A stretch of DNA of 37,119 bases from NCBI GenBank assembly GCA_020027345.1, contig JAHRAH010000182.1, positions 1-37,119 of the forward strand, written 5' to 3'. The DNA is from Gammaproteobacteria bacterium (GTDB taxonomy: Bacteria; Pseudomonadota; Gammaproteobacteria; Tethybacterales; Persebacteraceae). Positions 1 to 9,673 of this stretch are shown piece by piece. Numbering within the stretch: position 1 is the stretch's first letter; each line of letters begins with the position of its first letter. Below the pieces are notes generated by a model, which had not been told where the DNA came from, made no database searches, and saw nothing but the letters and a program-made list of their open reading frames with translations. The position numbers were made by a program, and so were the translations under genes.

Positions 1-183
1 GCCCGTTTATGCAGTTTGGTCAGCATAACAACCCCCTTTCACGCAAGTATGCCAGCCCCCGGGAAATCCCCGCCCCGTCCAGTATAGCACCACGCGAAAC
101 CCTACACTTTCGCGGGAATGACAAGGGAAGCGAAAGGACGATTAACTATACCCCCCGCCGCTGGCGGGGTATAATTAACGACT

Positions 184-1251
184 ATGGCGGGCAGTGCTTT
201 TGGCGGGGTTTTTCGGATTACCACTTTTGGCGAAAGTCATGGCGTTGCCGTCGGGGTCGTCGCCGAGGGGTGTCCGCCGCTGTTGCCGCTTGCCGCCGAG
301 GACATTCAGCGCGATTTGGACCGCCGCCGCCCCGGGAGTTCGCGGCAGGTTACGCAGCGGCGCGAAAGCGACAAAGCGGAAATACTCTCCGGCGTTTTGG
401 AAGGAAAAACGACCGGCGCGCCCGTCGCAATTTTAATCCGCAACGCCGACGCGCGCCCGAAAGATTACGAAGCGTTGCGCGAGACATTCCGCCCGGGGCA
501 CGCCGACATAACCTATTTTCGCAAATACGGAATCCGCGACTGGCGCGGCGGCGGCAGGGCGAGCGCGCGCGAGACCGCGGCAAGAGTCGCCGCCGGCGCG
601 ATTGCGCGGGCTTTTTTGTCGACGCTCGGCGTTTGCGTGCGCGGCTGTTTGGAAGCGATGGGCGATTTGGAAGTGCCGTTTCGCAGTTGGGAAGACGCCG
701 CGCAAAACGATTTTTTTGCGGCAAACCGCGGCGCGGTTGTAAAAAAACTTTCGCAAAAAATAGAATCGCTGCGGCGCGAGGGAAACTCCTGCGGCGCGCG
801 CGTTTTTGCCGTCGCCGAAAATGTCCCCGCCGGATGGGGCGAGCCGGTTTTTGACAAACTGGACGCCGACATTGCAAAAGCGATGATGAGCATAAACGCC
901 GTCAAGGGCGTGGAAATCGGCGCGGGCTTTGCCGCGGTAAAAATGTCCGGCAGCGAAAACAACGACGAAATAACGCCGGACGGTTTTGCGACAAACAACG
1001 CCGGCGGAATACTCGGCGGCATTTCCAGCGGGCAGAATGTCACCGTGCGCGTCGCCGTCAAACCCGCGTCCAGCATACGCATCCCGCAAAAAAGCGTAAC
1101 CGCAAGCGGCGAAGAAACTGTCGTGGAAACAAAAGGACGGCACGACCCCTGCGTCGGCATTCGCGCCGTCCCCGTCGCCGAAGCGATGCTCGCGCTCGTC
1201 CTCGCCGACCACGCATTGCGCCAGCGCGCGCAGTGCGGGAAGTTTTCCTGA
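184..1251 (+). CDS. aroC: Chorismate synthase
   Basis: Protein [32 protein letters not shown]...[29 protein letters not shown] matches the AroC signature motifs. Confidence 0.97.
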   Translation: MAGSAFGGVFRITTFGESHGVAVGVVAEGCPPLLPLAAEDIQRDLDRRRPGSSRQVTQRRESDKAEILSGVLEGKTTGAPVAILIRNADARPKDYEALRETFRPGHADITYFRKYGIRDWRGGGRASARETAARVAAGAIARAFLSTLGVCVRGCLEAMGDLEVPFRSWEDAAQNDFFAANRGAVVKKLSQKIESLRREGNSCGARVFAVAENVPAGWGEPVFDKLDADIAKAMMSINAVKGVEIGAGFAAVKMSGSENNDEITPDGFATNNAGGILGGISSGQNVTVRVAVKPASSIRIPQKSVTASGEETVVETKGRHDPCVGIRAVPVAEAMLALVLADHALRQRAQCGKFS

Positions 1252-1284
1252 AAACAAAAAGCAAAAAAAGAAAAAGGAAAAACA

Positions 1285-1878
1285 ATGAAACTGTTGATAA
1301 CGCCGACCAGCCCCTTCGCGCGCAAGGCGCGCGCGCTGATACTGGAAAAAAACCTGCAATGCCCCTGCGAAGTTGCAAACCCCTGGGAGGACGCACCGGC
1401 GGTCGCGGAAAACAACCCGCTGCGAAAAATACCGGTGCTGCTCACCGAAAACGGCGCAATCGCCGATTCCGATTTGATATGCGAATACCTGGACGAGCTC
1501 GCGCCGCCGTATTTTCTGCCGCGCGATTTTGCCGCCCGCGCCGCCGTCAAGGCGCGCGGAGCGATTGCGCAGGGCGCGATGGAAGCGGCGGGGGCGGTCG
1601 TTATGGCCGGGCGCATAGACGCGCAAATGCAAAGCGAAAAATGGCGGCAGTGGCTTTTGGCAAAAGCGCAAAACGCCGCCGCCTATTTTGAAAAACTCGC
1701 CCCCGCGCGCGACCCGCAAAAGCCGGACATGGCCGACATCGCCCTCTTTTGCTTTTTGGATTTTCTTTTGTTTCGCCATCCGCAAATGCAGTGGCAGTCC
1801 GCAAACCCCGCCCTCGCCGAATGGTTTGAACAAATGAAAACCCGCCCCTCTTTCGTTCAAACCGACCCGCGGGAATAA
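1285..1878 (+). CDS. Glutathione S-transferase family protein
   Basis: N-terminal thioredoxin-fold pattern (MKLLITPTSPFARKARALILEK...NPLRKIPVLLTENG.AIADSDLICEYLDE) typical of GSTs. Confidence 0.9.
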   Translation: MKLLITPTSPFARKARALILEKNLQCPCEVANPWEDAPAVAENNPLRKIPVLLTENGAIADSDLICEYLDELAPPYFLPRDFAARAAVKARGAIAQGAMEAAGAVVMAGRIDAQMQSEKWRQWLLAKAQNAAAYFEKLAPARDPQKPDMADIALFCFLDFLLFRHPQMQWQSANPALAEWFEQMKTRPSFVQTDPRE

Positions 1879-1887
1879 ACCCCCATC

Positions 1888-2005
1888 GTCATTCCTGCGA
1901 AAGCAGGAATCCATACGGTCTTTGCTTTTTCCGGTAGATTGCGGATGGCGGGAGATTTGGCTTTTTCGCCGGCCTTGTATGGATTCCTGCTTTCGCAGGA
2001 ATGAC
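1888..2005. repeat. Family A element: ~118 bp, terminal inverted repeats GTCATTCCTGCGAAAGCAGGAATCCATACGG (dRS3-like ends)
   Basis: Left end GTCATTCCTGCGAAAGCAGGAATCCATACGG and right end TATGGATTCCTGCTTTCGCAGGAATGAC are inverted copies; each end is itself palindromic. Confidence 0.85.
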
Positions 2006-2099
2006 GGGGGTTGGTTTTTTTTGACTAGGGTTTGGTTTTTTGACTGAGGGTTGGTTTTTTTGATTGGAGATTTGTTTTTTTTGACGGGGGGTTGTTTTT
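2006..2099. repeat. Degenerate tandem array of G-rich/T-tract units between convergent genes
   Basis: Successive units of the form TGAC(T/G)xGGGTTGGTTTTTTT, about 5 copies. Confidence 0.7.
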
Positions 2100-2660
2100 T
2101 TAATTCGCGGAGGCGAATTGGATTATGCTTTCGGCGTCGGGGAATTCGCCGAGTTTTTTGCGGATGATGCCGCCGTTGGAATCCAAAAGGACGGTGAAGG
2201 GCAGCACTCCGGTTTTGTTTCCGTTTTGCTGGAAGAAATAAAATATGTCAAACTTCGCCGTGAACAGTGGGTATTCCACCGGCGCGCGGCGCAAAAACTT
2301 TTCTATTTCCGCGCGCTTGTCCGTCGTTATTCCGACTATCAACATACCGCTTTTTTTCGCCGCTTCGTCAAAGAGCGGCATTTCGTGAACGCACGGCGCG
2401 CACCATGTCGCCCAGAAATTAACGACTATCGTTTTCTTTTTGTTTTCGCCGGCAAGCGCGCGCAAATTAATGCTTTCGCCGTTTGCGCCGGAAAGTTCCG
2501 CGCCGAGAATGTCAAAAGCGGGAGCGGCGTTCGCGTGTTCGTGATTGTTTCCGCCGCTTTCGTGACTCCGCCAGAGAAAAACGGCAAAAACGAATCCGAG
2601 GACAAAGCACATTATCCCCAGAAATTTTAGCCAAGGTTGCCCCCCCCCAGCCCCCCCCAT
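2100..2660 (-). CDS. TlpA/ResA-like thiol-disulfide oxidoreductase (start codon ambiguous; may be internal Met at 2612)
   Basis: N-terminal TM segment followed by VVNFWATWCAPCVHEMPLFDE (CxxC) and ...GVLPFTVLLDSNGGIIRKKLGE. Confidence 0.88.
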   Translation of the reverse strand: MGGAGGGQPWLKFLGIMCFVLGFVFAVFLWRSHESGGNNHEHANAAPAFDILGAELSGANGESINLRALAGENKKKTIVVNFWATWCAPCVHEMPLFDEAAKKSGMLIVGITTDKRAEIEKFLRRAPVEYPLFTAKFDIFYFFQQNGNKTGVLPFTVLLDSNGGIIRKKLGEFPDAESIIQFASAN

Positions 2661-2676
2661 CGGAGATGGGGGGGGG
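2640..2676. repeat. Family B palindromic element (C-run / ATCGGAGAT / G-run)
   Basis: CCCCCCCCAGCCCCCCCCATCGGAGATGGGGGGGGG; the same motif recurs at 12.6, 26.2-26.5 and 36.7-37.0 kb. Confidence 0.9.
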
Positions 2677-2725
2677 TGGTTTCTTTTTCTTTTTCCCCCA
2701 TTCGGCGGCGGGTTTGCAAAACGCC

Positions 2726-4849
2726 TCAGCCGAGCAGGGGGACTATCAGCAGGGCGACGATGTTTATTATTTTTATCAGCGGGTTTACGGCGGGTCCGGC
2801 GGTGTCCTTGTAGGGGTCGCCGACGGTGTCGCCGGTCACCGACGCTTTGTGCGCTTCCGAACCTTTGCCGCCGTGGTTGCCGTCCTCAATGTATTTTTTT
2901 GCGTTGTCCCACGCGCCGCCGCCCGCGGTCATGGATATCGCCACAAATATTCCGGTAACGATGGAGCCGATAAGCAAGCCGCCCAATGCGGTCGGGCCCA
3001 ATATCAAACCGACAGCGACCGGTATGACAACCGGCAACAGCGAAGGGATTATCATTTCGCGTATCGCCGCGCGCGTGAGCAAATCCACTGCGGTGGAATA
3101 TTCCGGCTTCGCCTCGCCGGACATAATCCCCGGTATTTCCTTAAACTGCCGCCGCACTTCCAAAACGACCGCACCCGCCGCGCGCCCGACCGCTTCCATC
3201 GCCATCGCCGCAAACAAAAACGGTATCAGCCCGCCGATAAACAACCCCACAATCACAAACGGGTCGGACAAACTGAACAAAAGCGCGTCGCCGGTTTTTT
3301 CGTCCACAATCCCCGCCGCTTCCAACGCGCTCGCATAATCCGCAAACAAAACCAGCGCAGCCAAACCCGCCGACGCAATCGCGTATCCTTTTGTTACCGC
3401 TTTTGTAGTGTTGCCGATTGCATCCAGCGGGTCGGTCACGGCGCGCACTTCGTCCGGCAGTTCCGCCATTTCCGCAATGCCGCCGGCGTTGTCGGTTATC
3501 GGGCCGTAAGCGTCCAATGCGACGACAATTCCCGTCATGGAAAGCATCGCCGTCGCCGCAATCGCCAAACCGTAAAGCCCGCCGAGAAAATACGAAACGC
3601 CAATCGCCGCGCATATTAAAACAATCGGCGCCGCGCAGGACTTCATCGAGACGGCAAGCCCGGCGATAATATTCGTCGCATGCCCCGTCTCCGAAGCGCG
3701 CGCGACCGAGCGCACCGGCGCAAACGCGGTATCAGTGTAATACTGCGTTATCGCCATCATTCCCGCCGTCAGCGCAAGCCCGACAAGCGCGCACAAATAC
3801 ATCGGAAAAAACGAAATGTCCTCGCTGCCGGCCGCGGCGATGGAAGTTACCGGAACAAAAAGCGCCGCCGCGGCCAAACTCGCGACAATCATCCCGCGGT
3901 ATAAAACATTCATCAGCGGGCTGCCCGCGTTCAGTTTTGCCAAAACGCCGTCTATCAAAATCGTCAGCGGCAAAAACGGCGCCAGCACCCCGCCCCTTTC
4001 GGAACGCGTGAAAATGCAGCCGGCAATGGACGCCAATATGGAAGCGGCGCCCAGCATCAGCGGGTACGCGACGGCGTATATCGCGCCCTCGCCGGAAAAA
4101 AGCAAAGCGCCGGCGAGCATCGTTACGATAATCGTCACCGCGTAAGTTTCAAACAAATCCGCGGCCATCCCCGCGCAGTCGCCAACATTGTCGCCGACAT
4201 TGTCCGCTATCACCGCGGGATTGCGGGGGTCGTCCTCCGGTATGCCGGCTTCCACTTTGCCGACCAAATCCGCGCCGACATCCGCGCCCTTCGTAAAAAT
4301 GCCGCCGCCCAGCCGCGCGAATATGGATATCAGCGAACCGCCAAAACCCAGCCCCACAAGCGGATGAACAATCTCCGCCAGTTTCGCGTCCGCCCCCGCC
4401 CCCGCGCGCAAAACCACAAAAAACCCGGCGACGCCCAAAAGCCCCAGCCCGACGACCAAAAGCCCCGTTATCGCCCCGCCCTGAAAAGCGACTGAAAGCG
4501 CCGAATCCACTCCCCCGCGCGCCGCTTCCGCCGTGCGCACATTCGCGCGCACCGAAACATTCATCCCGATGTAACCGGCCGCCGCCGAAAGCCCCGCGCC
4601 GACGGCAAATGCGAACGCCGTGCGCCAGTCAATCAGCGCGCCGATAATGACAAAAAGCGCCGCGCCGACGATGCCGATGGTTTTGTATTGCCGGTTCAAA
4701 TACGCGGCGGCGCCCTCCTGCACCGCGCCCGCAATCTCGCGCATGCGCTCGCTGCCGCTGGGCAGCCCCAAAATCCATTTCGTGGAAAGCGCGCCGTAAA
4801 CCAGCGCGCCAATTCCGCAAAAAATAACCAACAGCAAAATCAGGTTCAT
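2726..4849 (-). CDS. hppA: Membrane-bound proton-translocating pyrophosphatase (K+-independent type by sequence)
   Basis: Multi-TM protein with [59 protein letters not shown] and the GNTTKA motif; start placed at MNLILLL. Confidence 0.97.
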   Translation of the reverse strand: MNLILLLVIFCGIGALVYGALSTKWILGLPSGSERMREIAGAVQEGAAAYLNRQYKTIGIVGAALFVIIGALIDWRTAFAFAVGAGLSAAAGYIGMNVSVRANVRTAEAARGGVDSALSVAFQGGAITGLLVVGLGLLGVAGFFVVLRAGAGADAKLAEIVHPLVGLGFGGSLISIFARLGGGIFTKGADVGADLVGKVEAGIPEDDPRNPAVIADNVGDNVGDCAGMAADLFETYAVTIIVTMLAGALLFSGEGAIYAVAYPLMLGAASILASIAGCIFTRSERGGVLAPFLPLTILIDGVLAKLNAGSPLMNVLYRGMIVASLAAAALFVPVTSIAAAGSEDISFFPMYLCALVGLALTAGMMAITQYYTDTAFAPVRSVARASETGHATNIIAGLAVSMKSCAAPIVLICAAIGVSYFLGGLYGLAIAATAMLSMTGIVVALDAYGPITDNAGGIAEMAELPDEVRAVTDPLDAIGNTTKAVTKGYAIASAGLAALVLFADYASALEAAGIVDEKTGDALLFSLSDPFVIVGLFIGGLIPFLFAAMAMEAVGRAAGAVVLEVRRQFKEIPGIMSGEAKPEYSTAVDLLTRAAIREMIIPSLLPVVIPVAVGLILGPTALGGLLIGSIVTGIFVAISMTAGGGAWDNAKKYIEDGNHGGKGSEAHKASVTGDTVGDPYKDTAGPAVNPLIKIINIVALLIVPLLG

Positions 4850-4980
4850 CGTCAATCTCCCGGCAATTCGCCAAAGCCCGCCCCGCCCGCCGCCAACCGG
4901 CGACCCCCGGAACAAACCCCGCCCGCGATTCTACCCCGAACCGGCGGCGCAAAAAAAACCCGCCCGGAAAACCGGCATTA

Positions 4981-5454
4981 TTAAAGAGGTTTCGGCGGGA
5001 TTTTTTCCAATTCTTCCAGCAGCGCGGCGGCGGCTTCCCCCCGTTCGCGGCAAAACTCCGCCATCTCCGCCGCATCCGCGTCGTCCGCCCACAACTTCTC
5101 AATGTCAAGAGTCGCCCGCCGGCGAAGTTCCACCATCCGCCTCAGCGCAGTTTGGCAGTTTGCCAATTCGTTCAGTTCCTCGTAAGTCCTTCGCAATTTT
5201 TCAATGTCGCGCTCAATCGGAATTTCCAACAAATCCCTCTTTTCGCGGGGAGATTCAACGGCGGGCGGGTATCGCCACGCCTTTTGGCACAACTCCCGAA
5301 CATCCGCCAGACAATTGTGTTTTTGCGCTATCAGCCGAAGCATTTCGTTTTTGCGCCGCCCGCTTTTGTCCAGATGCCAAGCAACGGCGGCGGCGACGCC
5401 CCACCCCGAAACAATCAGCGCGGGGACAAGCCACCAAGGCGGAAAGTCACCCAC
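4981..5454 (-). CDS. Hypothetical protein with one N-terminal TM segment and a long helical/coiled-coil region
   Basis: MGDFPPWWLVPALIVSGWGVAAAVAWHLDKSGRRKNEMLRL...; overlaps the end of the upstream STAS-like gene by 8 nt. Confidence 0.7.
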   Translation of the reverse strand: MGDFPPWWLVPALIVSGWGVAAAVAWHLDKSGRRKNEMLRLIAQKHNCLADVRELCQKAWRYPPAVESPREKRDLLEIPIERDIEKLRRTYEELNELANCQTALRRMVELRRRATLDIEKLWADDADAAEMAEFCRERGEAAAALLEELEKIPPKPL

Positions 5455-5764
5455 CGTTCGCTTTCGCCTTCGCGTCGCGGATGTATTCCTGTATCTCCTT
5501 GACCAGGTATTTGTCGTTGGAGACCAGCCGCAGTTTTTCGTCGACAGGGCAGTTGGAGCGCACCGCGCCGCCGAACACCTCCTCCAAAAAAGACGAACCG
5601 TAGCCCAGCGTGCCGTCCAAATTCACGACAACCTCGTCGTATTCCCGCAGCGCGGGCTCCAAAAACTCCTCCCGGAACTGTTCCCCGGAAAAATCGCCGT
5701 GCTTTGCAAAGCGCGGACCCGATTTCAGCGCGAAATCTTTCGCGATGCTGATGACCTTTTGCAT
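5447..5764 (-). CDS. STAS-like domain protein (DUF4325-type)
   Basis: MQKVISIAKDFALKSGPRFAKHGDFSGEQFREEFLEPALREYDEVVVNLDGTLGYGSSFLEEVFGGAVR; strong SD AAGGAGG upstream. Confidence 0.75.
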   Translation of the reverse strand: MQKVISIAKDFALKSGPRFAKHGDFSGEQFREEFLEPALREYDEVVVNLDGTLGYGSSFLEEVFGGAVRSNCPVDEKLRLVSNDKYLVKEIQEYIRDAKAKANGG

Positions 5765-5841
5765 AATGCGAACCTCCTCCTTGCGGATTGTCTCCCCCGC
5801 ATTATACCATTTTCCCCGCACGCAACCGTCCCCCCGCGCGT

Positions 5842-5847
5842 TATAAT
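5842..5847 (+). promoter_or_regulatory. -10 box TATAAT upstream of hisG, 9 nt before the ATG
   Basis: CGTTATAATGGAAAAACTATGATAACC. Confidence 0.55.
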
Positions 5848-5856
5848 GGAAAAACT

Positions 5857-6513
5857 ATGATAACCATCGCCGTCGCCAAGGGGCGCATTTGGAACGAAGC
5901 CCTGCCGCTGCTTGCCGAACTCGGGCTCGCGCCGGACAACGACGCCAACACCAACACCGGCGAAGAATCGCGGCGGCTCATTTTGCCGACGGCAAACCCC
6001 GGTGTCCGCCTGATTCTCACGCGCGCGCAGGACACTCCCGTGTTTGTCGCCTGCGGAGCGGCGCAAATGGGAATCGCCGGCGGCGACATTTTGGAGGAAA
6101 AACAAACCGCCGACATTTGTCAGCCGCTGGATTTGCAAATCGCAAAATGCCGAATGGTCCTCGCCGCCCCGCGCGGAAGAGAAAACCCCGCCGCCGGCCG
6201 CCCCCTCGCCGTCGCGACAAAATATGTCAACACCGCGCGAAAGTGGTTTGCAAAAAAAGGCGCGGCGGCGAACTTCATCAAACTCGGCGGCAATATGGAA
6301 ATCGCCCCCCTCGCCGGACTCGCCGACGCAATCGTGGACCTCGCCGACACCGGCAAAACCCTGCGCGACAACGGCTTGGAGGAAAAAGAAAAAATCGCCG
6401 ACATTTCCGCAAAACTCATTCTCAACCGCGTCGCCGCCCGCCGCCAAAGAAAAACCCTCGCGCAATTGCAGCAGCGCATCGCCGAAGCAATCGCGCAAAG
6501 AAACCGTGCTTGA
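5857..6513 (+). CDS. hisG: ATP phosphoribosyltransferase, short form (HisG-S)
   Basis: MITIAVAKGRIWNEALPLLAELGL...GAAQMGIAGGDILEE...GNMEIAPLAGLADAIVDLADTGKTLRDNGL; about 218 aa, lacks the C-terminal regulatory domain. Confidence 0.93.
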   Translation: MITIAVAKGRIWNEALPLLAELGLAPDNDANTNTGEESRRLILPTANPGVRLILTRAQDTPVFVACGAAQMGIAGGDILEEKQTADICQPLDLQIAKCRMVLAAPRGRENPAAGRPLAVATKYVNTARKWFAKKGAAANFIKLGGNMEIAPLAGLADAIVDLADTGKTLRDNGLEEKEKIADISAKLILNRVAARRQRKTLAQLQQRIAEAIAQRNRA

Positions 6514-7816
6514 CATCGCCCGCATAAACTGCGGCGAAAAGAACTTCGCCCGCCGACTGCAACTTTGGCGGCAAACCCCCGAAACCGCGCGCGAAGAAGC
6601 CGCCGCAACCGTCGCCGAAATCATCCGCAAAATCCGCGAAGGCGGATTTAACGCGCTTTGCGACATCGCCGAAAAACTGGACGGCAACCGTCCCTCCGCC
6701 GAAAACTGGCAAATGCAACTCGGCGAAAAAACCCGCGCCGAAATAATAGCAAACGCCGAACCGCAACTCGCCGCCGCGCTGCAAGAATCCGCAAAGCGCC
6801 TGCGCGCATTTCACAAAAAACAAATGCCGCAGCAGTGGCAATTCGCCGACGACGAAGGAAACATCCTCGGCGAAAAAACAAACCCCGTCGCGCGCGCGCT
6901 CATATACGCCCCCGGCGGAAAAGCGTCCTATCCCTCGTCGGTGCTGATGGGAGTAGTCCCCGCAAAAACGGCGGGAGTCGGCGAAGTCATCGTAACAGTC
7001 CCCCCGCCCGGCGCGAACAAAAACGGCGCAATCGCGCTCGCCGCCGCAATCGCCGGCGCCGACGCAATTTGCGAATTCGGCGGAGCGCAGGCAATCGCCG
7101 CTTTTGCGCTCGGCTGCCCGCCGCTGCCGCAAGTTGATGTCGTCGCCGGGCCCGGAAACATTTATGTCGCCGAAGCAAAGCGGCAACTCTTCGGCGAAAT
7201 CGGAATTGATTCCTTCGCCGGACCTTCCGAAGTTTTTATTCTTTGCGACGAAACCGCAAACCCCGAACTCGCCGCCGCCGATATGCTCGCGCAGGCCGAA
7301 CACGACGAACTCGCGCAGTGCGCGGTTATCAGCGAATGCGAAGAAACATTAAACGCAACCGAAGCCGCTTTGCAAAAACGGCTGCAAAAAACCCCGCGCA
7401 AAAACATCGCCGAACTTTCGCTCGCAAAACGCGGCGCATTAATTCTCGCGCGCGACGAAAACCACTGCTGCGAAATAGCAAACGAATGCGCCGCCGAACA
7501 TTTGCAAATAATGCGCGCGAACCCCGAAGCCGCCGCGGAAAAAATACATTGCGCCGGCGCAATCTTTATCGGCGCGCAAACCCCCGTCGTCTTCGGCGAT
7601 TACTGCGCCGGAACCAATCATGTCTTGCCGACGGCCGGCGCCGCCCGCTTTTCCTCGCCGCTCGGCGTCCATCATTTTTTGCGGCGCACGACAATCTTGC
7701 GCGCCTCGCCCGAAGGCGCGAAAACAATGGCAAAAACCGCCGCCATTCTCGCGCGCGCCGAAGGATTCCCCGCGCACGAAGAATCCGCTTTATTGCGCGC
7801 GAAAACTCCAAAATGA
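6506..7816 (+). CDS. hisD: Histidinol dehydrogenase (GTG start overlapping hisG)
   Basis: ALIYAPGGKASYPSSVLMGVVPAKTAGVGEVIVTVPP...VAGPGNIYVAEAKRQLFGEIGIDSFAGPSEVFIL...AEHLQI...GTNHVLPTAGAARFSSPLGV. Confidence 0.95.
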   Translation: MLDIARINCGEKNFARRLQLWRQTPETAREEAAATVAEIIRKIREGGFNALCDIAEKLDGNRPSAENWQMQLGEKTRAEIIANAEPQLAAALQESAKRLRAFHKKQMPQQWQFADDEGNILGEKTNPVARALIYAPGGKASYPSSVLMGVVPAKTAGVGEVIVTVPPPGANKNGAIALAAAIAGADAICEFGGAQAIAAFALGCPPLPQVDVVAGPGNIYVAEAKRQLFGEIGIDSFAGPSEVFILCDETANPELAAADMLAQAEHDELAQCAVISECEETLNATEAALQKRLQKTPRKNIAELSLAKRGALILARDENHCCEIANECAAEHLQIMRANPEAAAEKIHCAGAIFIGAQTPVVFGDYCAGTNHVLPTAGAARFSSPLGVHHFLRRTTILRASPEGAKTMAKTAAILARAEGFPAHEESALLRAKTPK

Positions 7817-8832
7817 AAACCGCAACCGTCCCCGTCCCCGAACCCGAAAACTCCGGCGAACTTCTCGCCGCCCGCAGCATCCGCGCGGCAGAGCGCCTTT
7901 GCGAACTGCGTAAAGCAGTGGAAACCATTCCGGTTTTGGAAAAATTGCCGGACTTATGCATTTACGCGACCGGCTCCTACGGCAGGTTGGACGCGTCCGC
8001 CGCGTCCGACATTGATTTGTTCTTTCTGCATTCCGGCGGCGAAAAACGAGACGCCATCCCCCGGCTGGACAAAATTCGGCTGGACGCGCGCATATTGGAA
8101 ACCGCCGAAAACCTCGGCTTTCCGCCTTTCGCCAACGACGGCGAATATCTCAATGTGCATTATCTGGACGACCTCCTCGGCGAACTCGGCGGGCGCGAGG
8201 ACGACTGGCGAAACTACTTCACCGCGCGAATGCTGCTCCTGCTGGAAAGCCGCCCGGTGTTTAACGAAGGCGCCTACGAGCGCGCGATAACGCAAACCGT
8301 CGGCAGTTACTGCCGCGACTACTACGACAGCGAAAAGGATTTTCGCTCCATATTTTTAATCAACGACATTCTCCGCTACTGGCGGACGATGTGCATAAAC
8401 TACGAGCACCGCCGAAACAAAACCGGCGGCGGCGCCGAACGGCGCAACAAACACCACCTGCGCAATCTCAAACTCAAATTCAGCCGGATGCTGATATGTT
8501 TTTCCGCCGTCATTCTGCTCGCGCGCGAAAACCGCCGCGCGACGCCGGAAACGCTTTCGCAAATCATTCACCTTTCGCCGATGCGGCGGCTGGAAACCGC
8601 GGCCGAAAAAACCCAAGGCGGCGAAAAACTCCTCGCCGCCGTAAAAGAGGATTATGCGTGGTTTTTGCGCGCGACCGGAAAGCCGCCCGCCGAAGTGTTG
8701 CGCTGGATAAGCGCGCGCCGAACCCGCGACGACGCTTTTTCGCGCGCGCGCAAATTCGGCGGAAACATGTACCGCTTTATCACCGCAGCATGCGCCGGCA
8801 GCGGCGACATTATGCGCTACCTCGTTTTGTAA
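7813..8832 (+). CDS. Nucleotidyltransferase-domain protein (DNA polymerase beta superfamily / GlnD-DUF294-like), function unknown
   Basis: ATGSYGRLDASAASDIDLFFLHSG gives the GSxGR...SDIDLF motif; ATGA overlap with hisD stop. Confidence 0.85.
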   Translation: MKTATVPVPEPENSGELLAARSIRAAERLCELRKAVETIPVLEKLPDLCIYATGSYGRLDASAASDIDLFFLHSGGEKRDAIPRLDKIRLDARILETAENLGFPPFANDGEYLNVHYLDDLLGELGGREDDWRNYFTARMLLLLESRPVFNEGAYERAITQTVGSYCRDYYDSEKDFRSIFLINDILRYWRTMCINYEHRRNKTGGGAERRNKHHLRNLKLKFSRMLICFSAVILLARENRRATPETLSQIIHLSPMRRLETAAEKTQGGEKLLAAVKEDYAWFLRATGKPPAEVLRWISARRTRDDAFSRARKFGGNMYRFITAACAGSGDIMRYLVL

Positions 8833-8842
8833 AACCGAAACC

Positions 8843-9427
8843 GTGCGCGCGCTCCGCTTTTTTTATGTCGTGCGCATAAACGACGCGCAAACGCAAAACG
8901 CGCTCAACGCAATGCGCTTCGCCGCCGCCCCCGACGCAAAAAGAACCGCGCACATCACCGTGCGCGGCCCCTGCGCGCGACCTTTGCCGGCGGAGAAAAT
9001 CGCGCAACTGACGGCGGCGGTTAGGAACGCTCCCGTTGCCGTGAATGGCGCCGGTGTTTTCTTCCGCCGCCGGCAAAACACCGTTTTTCTCCAATGCGAT
9101 TCGCCCGCCTTCCCCGCGATATGGAAAAAACCGGGGCGCGAATACATCCCGCACATCACCATCTACGACGGCAGCAGCCGCGAAAAAGCCGAAGACATTA
9201 TCGCCGTTTTGCAAAACGCCAACATATCTTTCGCCCGCCCCGCCGGCGAAGTGTCCGAAATGCCGTCCCCCCCCGACCCCCGCGCCAGCGAATTGCGCGA
9301 AGCCCTATGCGAAAAAACCCTAAGCGCCGCCGCCGGAAAAAAAACAACCGCCGAAGATATCCCCCCCCTCCCATGGCAACAACGCCTGCAAATAATTAAA
9401 ACCCTCGCTCAAACTCTCCCCGCCTGA
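8843..9427 (+). CDS. 2H phosphoesterase superfamily protein (2'-5' RNA ligase/LigT-like), GTG start
   Basis: Two HxT motifs, AHITVRGP and PHITIYDG, with spacing typical of 2H phosphoesterases. Confidence 0.78.
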   Translation: MRALRFFYVVRINDAQTQNALNAMRFAAAPDAKRTAHITVRGPCARPLPAEKIAQLTAAVRNAPVAVNGAGVFFRRRQNTVFLQCDSPAFPAIWKKPGREYIPHITIYDGSSREKAEDIIAVLQNANISFARPAGEVSEMPSPPDPRASELREALCEKTLSAAAGKKTTAEDIPPLPWQQRLQIIKTLAQTLPA

Positions 9428-9466
9428 CCGTCATCCCCCGCCTCCCCTTGTCATTCCCGCCCCCCT

Positions 9467-9569
9467 GTCATTCCCGCGAAAGCGGGAATCCATACGGAGC
9501 CGGCGAAAAAGCAAAACCCCCCATTCCCAAAAAACAACGAAAACAGCAAACCCCGTACGGATGAATGAC
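9467..9569. repeat. Family A element, truncated right end
   Basis: GTCATTCCCGCGAAAGCGGGAATCCATACGGAGCCGGCGAAAAA...CCCCGTACGGATGAATGAC. Confidence 0.8.
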
Positions 9570-9673
9570 AAAGGAGATAAAAGAGGCGGCAAAAGAGTAT
9601 AATAGAGCATTAATTTTTATTCCGATGTTCACCCCCGCGGCTTCTCAGTGTTAACGCGCGGTTTGCCGCGGTT

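Noticed and set aside
9-854. 281-aa plus-strand ORF overlapping aroC
   Set aside because: Out-of-frame Arg-rich shadow of aroC.
433-1914. 493-aa minus-strand ORF
   Set aside because: Antisense to aroC and GST; begins in a family A repeat (MDSCFRRNDDGG is the usual translation of dRS3-like DNA).
7813-9427. CBASS-type cyclic oligonucleotide defence system
   Set aside because: The nucleotidyltransferase looks GlnD/DUF294-like rather than clearly CD-NTase, and no effector (nuclease, TM, phospholipase) or Cap2/Cap3 genes are adjacent; it sits in a his operon.
9598-9603. TATAAT before the FkbM gene as a firm promoter
   Set aside because: Good -10 but no -35 at 15-19 nt (TGACAA is 26 nt upstream); start codon of the gene is also uncertain.
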